DNA of 6,494 nt from contig JAGRHI010000141.1 of the NCBI GenBank assembly GCA_020445045.1, positions 1,180-7,673 on the forward strand, in the 5' to 3' direction. The notes under the pieces were generated by a model. It saw nothing but the letters and a program-made list of their open reading frames with translations, ran no database searches and was not told where the DNA came from. Below are positions 5,025-6,494 of this stretch, piece after piece. The DNA is from Candidatus Competibacteraceae bacterium. GTDB taxonomy: Bacteria; Pseudomonadota; Gammaproteobacteria; Competibacterales; Competibacteraceae. Each line of letters starts with the position of its first letter. Positions within the stretch are counted from its first letter, which is position 1. The translations under genes and the position numbers were made by a program.

Positions 5025-6253
5025 TGTTCGGTCACCCTTTCCGGTACGGGCTTGGTCTTTTCGAACGCCGGCAGGAACGGCAGCACGAGGAAGAAAGCGA
5101 AATAGATCATGGTGCAGGTTTGCGCCAGCGTGGTACGGGCCGGGCTTGGCGGCAGGGCACCCAGGTAACCCAGGATCAGGAACGATACCGTGAAGGCGGT
5201 GAGTATCAACTTGAACGTGAACCCGCGATAGCGGATGGATTTCACCGGGCTACGGTCCAGCCAGGGCAGGAAGAACAGAATGACGATGGCGCCGATCATG
5301 GTGATCACGCCGCCCAGCTTGTCCGGCACCGCGCGCAACATGGCGTAGAACGGTGTGAAGTACCACACCGGAGCGATGTGCGGCGGCGTTTTCAGTGGGT
5401 CGGCCGGATCGAAGTTGGGGTGTTCGAGGAAGTAGCCGCCCATCTCGGGCATGAAGAAGATCACCAGCGAGAAGAAGATCAGGAACACCACCACGCCGAC
5501 CAGATCCTTGACGGTGTAGTACGGATGGAAGGGGATGCCGTCCAGCGGCTTGCCGTCTTCGCCTTTCACCTTCTTGATTTCGACGCCGTCGGGATTGTTG
5601 GAGCCGACTTCGTGCAGGGCGAGGATGTGGGCGACCACCAGCCCCAGCAGCACCAGTGGCACCGCGATGACATGCAGCGAGAAAAAGCGGTTCAAGGTGG
5701 CGTCGGACACCACGTAGTCACCACGAATCCACAGCGACAGATCCGGGCCAATGCCGGGGATGGCGCTGAACAGCGAGATGATGACCTGGGCGCCCCAGTA
5801 GGACATTTGACCCCAGGGCAGCAGGTAGCCCATGAACGCCTCGGCCATCAGGGCGAGGAAAACCAATACGCCAAAGATCCAGATCAACTCACGCGGTTTC
5901 TTGTAGGAGCCGTAGATCAGGGCGCGGAACATATGCAGGTAGACAACGATGAAGAAAGCCGAAGCGCCGGTGGAATGCATGTAGCGGATCAGCCAGCCCC
6001 AGTCCACGTCGCGCATGATGTATTCGACCGAGGCGAAGGCGTCGGCGGCGGACGGTTTGTAGCTCATGGTCAGCCAAATGCCGGTCAGGATCTGGTTGAC
6101 CAGCACCAGCAGTGCCAGTGAGCCGAAGAAATACCAAACGTTGAAGTTCTTCGGCGCGTAATATTCGGTCAGGTGCTCGCGGATCGACTTGGTCAGCGGA
6201 AACCGTTCGTCGATCCAGCCGAGCAGACCGGTCGTGCCTTGTGTATTCGCCAT
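5021..6253 (-). CDS. petB: Cytochrome b of the bc1 complex
   Basis: The protein has 410 residues, a full-length unsplit cytochrome b with about eight membrane helices. It holds both b hemes and the quinol oxidation (Qo) and quinone reduction (Qi) sites. Heme ligands are His93 and His107 in helix B (14 apart), and His194 and His209 in helix D (15 apart). Mitochondrial and alphaproteobacterial proteins have 14 in both; I recall the extra residue as usual in gammaproteobacteria. The Qo motif reads PVWY (295-298) rather than PEWY. LPWGQMSYWGAQV (145-157) is the conserved Qo-side segment after helix C. A charged, Lys-rich insert (about 222-240) follows HEVGSNNP. A GGAGA stands 7 nt before the ATG, which shares one base with the petA stop. 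The petB stop overlaps petC. The tight petA-petB-petC order indicates one operon. Confidence 0.96.
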   Translation of the reverse strand: MANTQGTTGLLGWIDERFPLTKSIREHLTEYYAPKNFNVWYFFGSLALLVLVNQILTGIWLTMSYKPSAADAFASVEYIMRDVDWGWLIRYMHSTGASAFFIVVYLHMFRALIYGSYKKPRELIWIFGVLVFLALMAEAFMGYLLPWGQMSYWGAQVIISLFSAIPGIGPDLSLWIRGDYVVSDATLNRFFSLHVIAVPLVLLGLVVAHILALHEVGSNNPDGVEIKKVKGEDGKPLDGIPFHPYYTVKDLVGVVVFLIFFSLVIFFMPEMGGYFLEHPNFDPADPLKTPPHIAPVWYFTPFYAMLRAVPDKLGGVITMIGAIVILFFLPWLDRSPVKSIRYRGFTFKLILTAFTVSFLILGYLGALPPSPARTTLAQTCTMIYFAFFLVLPFLPAFEKTKPVPERVTEQ

Positions 6254-6494
6254 TATGCAGTCTCCGGATCAACGCCAATCAACACCCGTGAATCGGTCAT
6301 ATACCGATAGGAAGGCACTTCCAGGTTGAGCGGCGCGGGTACGCTCTTGTAGACGCGGCCGGCCAAATCGAAGCGGGAACCGTGGCAGGGACAGAAAAAG
6401 CCGCCTTTCCAATCTGGCCCCAGATCGGCGGGCGCCACGTCGGGACGGAACGTGGGCGAGCAGCCGAGGTGGGTGCAGATGCCGACCAGCACCA
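6253..6494 (-). CDS. petA: Rieske iron-sulfur protein of the bc1 complex (3' part only)
   Basis: Only the C-terminal 80 residues or so are present; the gene continues past the window end, so the membrane anchor and hinge are not seen. The [2Fe-2S] binding boxes are complete: CTHLGC and CPCHGS. In each box one Cys and the His bind the cluster, and the other Cys residues form the stabilising disulfide. After the second box comes RFD, where mitochondrial proteins have a Tyr that hydrogen-bonds the cluster; here it is Phe. The Ser of HGS, which also raises the redox potential, is kept. The PAPLNLEVP segment is the usual Pro loop region. The TAA stop shares one base with the petB ATG, consistent with the petABC operon. 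Confidence 0.95.
   Translation of the reverse strand, partial: VLVGICTHLGCSPTFRPDVAPADLGPDWKGGFFCPCHGSRFDLAGRVYKSVPAPLNLEVPSYRYMTDSRVLIGVDPETA

Noticed and set aside
4161..5105. Long plus-strand frame opposite petC (314 codons)
   Set aside because: Antisense to petC with no motif and no credible start context; a by-product of high GC content.
5024..6121. Long plus-strand frame opposite petB (365 codons)
   Set aside because: It is antisense to the certain petB gene; the translation is rich in His, Gln, Glu and Arg, as expected from the reverse complement of a membrane protein gene.

Overview
The window looks like a chromosomal segment of a GC-rich (roughly 60% by eye) gammaproteobacterium with a respiratory, possibly sulfur-oxidising lifestyle. 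The reasons are a canonical three-gene cytochrome bc1 operon of the beta/gammaproteobacterial type, an adjacent sspB, a gmhA/diaA-dolP pair in the order seen in gammaproteobacteria, and a diheme thiosulfate dehydrogenase. I cannot name the genus. No mobile element, tRNA, rRNA or CRISPR array is visible.

Layout. (1) Bases 1-2228, plus strand: the 3' half of a CoxE-like VWA-domain gene, then after 19 nt a diheme cytochrome c resembling TsdB, then after 1 nt a diheme cytochrome resembling TsdA (thiosulfate dehydrogenase/tetrathionate reductase). Tight spacing and good Shine-Dalgarno sites make this one operon, closed by a hairpin at 2241-2265. (2) Bases 2229-2579: a 351-nt non-coding gap with that hairpin and, just before the next gene, four head-to-tail copies of an 11-bp pyrimidine-rich unit. 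(3) Bases 2580-3754, plus strand: a SIS-domain phosphoheptose isomerase (gmhA type, at the position diaA occupies in E. coli) translationally coupled to a DolP/YraP-like dual-BON lipoprotein. (4) Bases 3758-6494, minus strand, converging on dolP with a 3-nt gap: sspB (ClpXP adaptor), then petC, petB and the end of petA. Transcription runs petA-petB-petC-(118 nt)-sspB.

How the genes work together. TsdA would release electrons from thiosulfate in the periplasm, TsdB would accept them, and they would pass to a terminal oxidase. The bc1 complex feeds cytochrome c from quinol, so two routes to the periplasmic cytochrome c pool sit close together. The GmhA, DolP and SspB genes are envelope and proteostasis housekeeping genes.

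Points of interest: an Asn-Met pair at the switchable heme-2 ligand site of TsdA, the 11-bp tandem repeat upstream of gmhA, a full GmhA catalytic set in a diaA-like position, and the absence of sspA between petC and sspB. I found no clear evidence of an entirely new system; most of the window is recognisable core metabolism.
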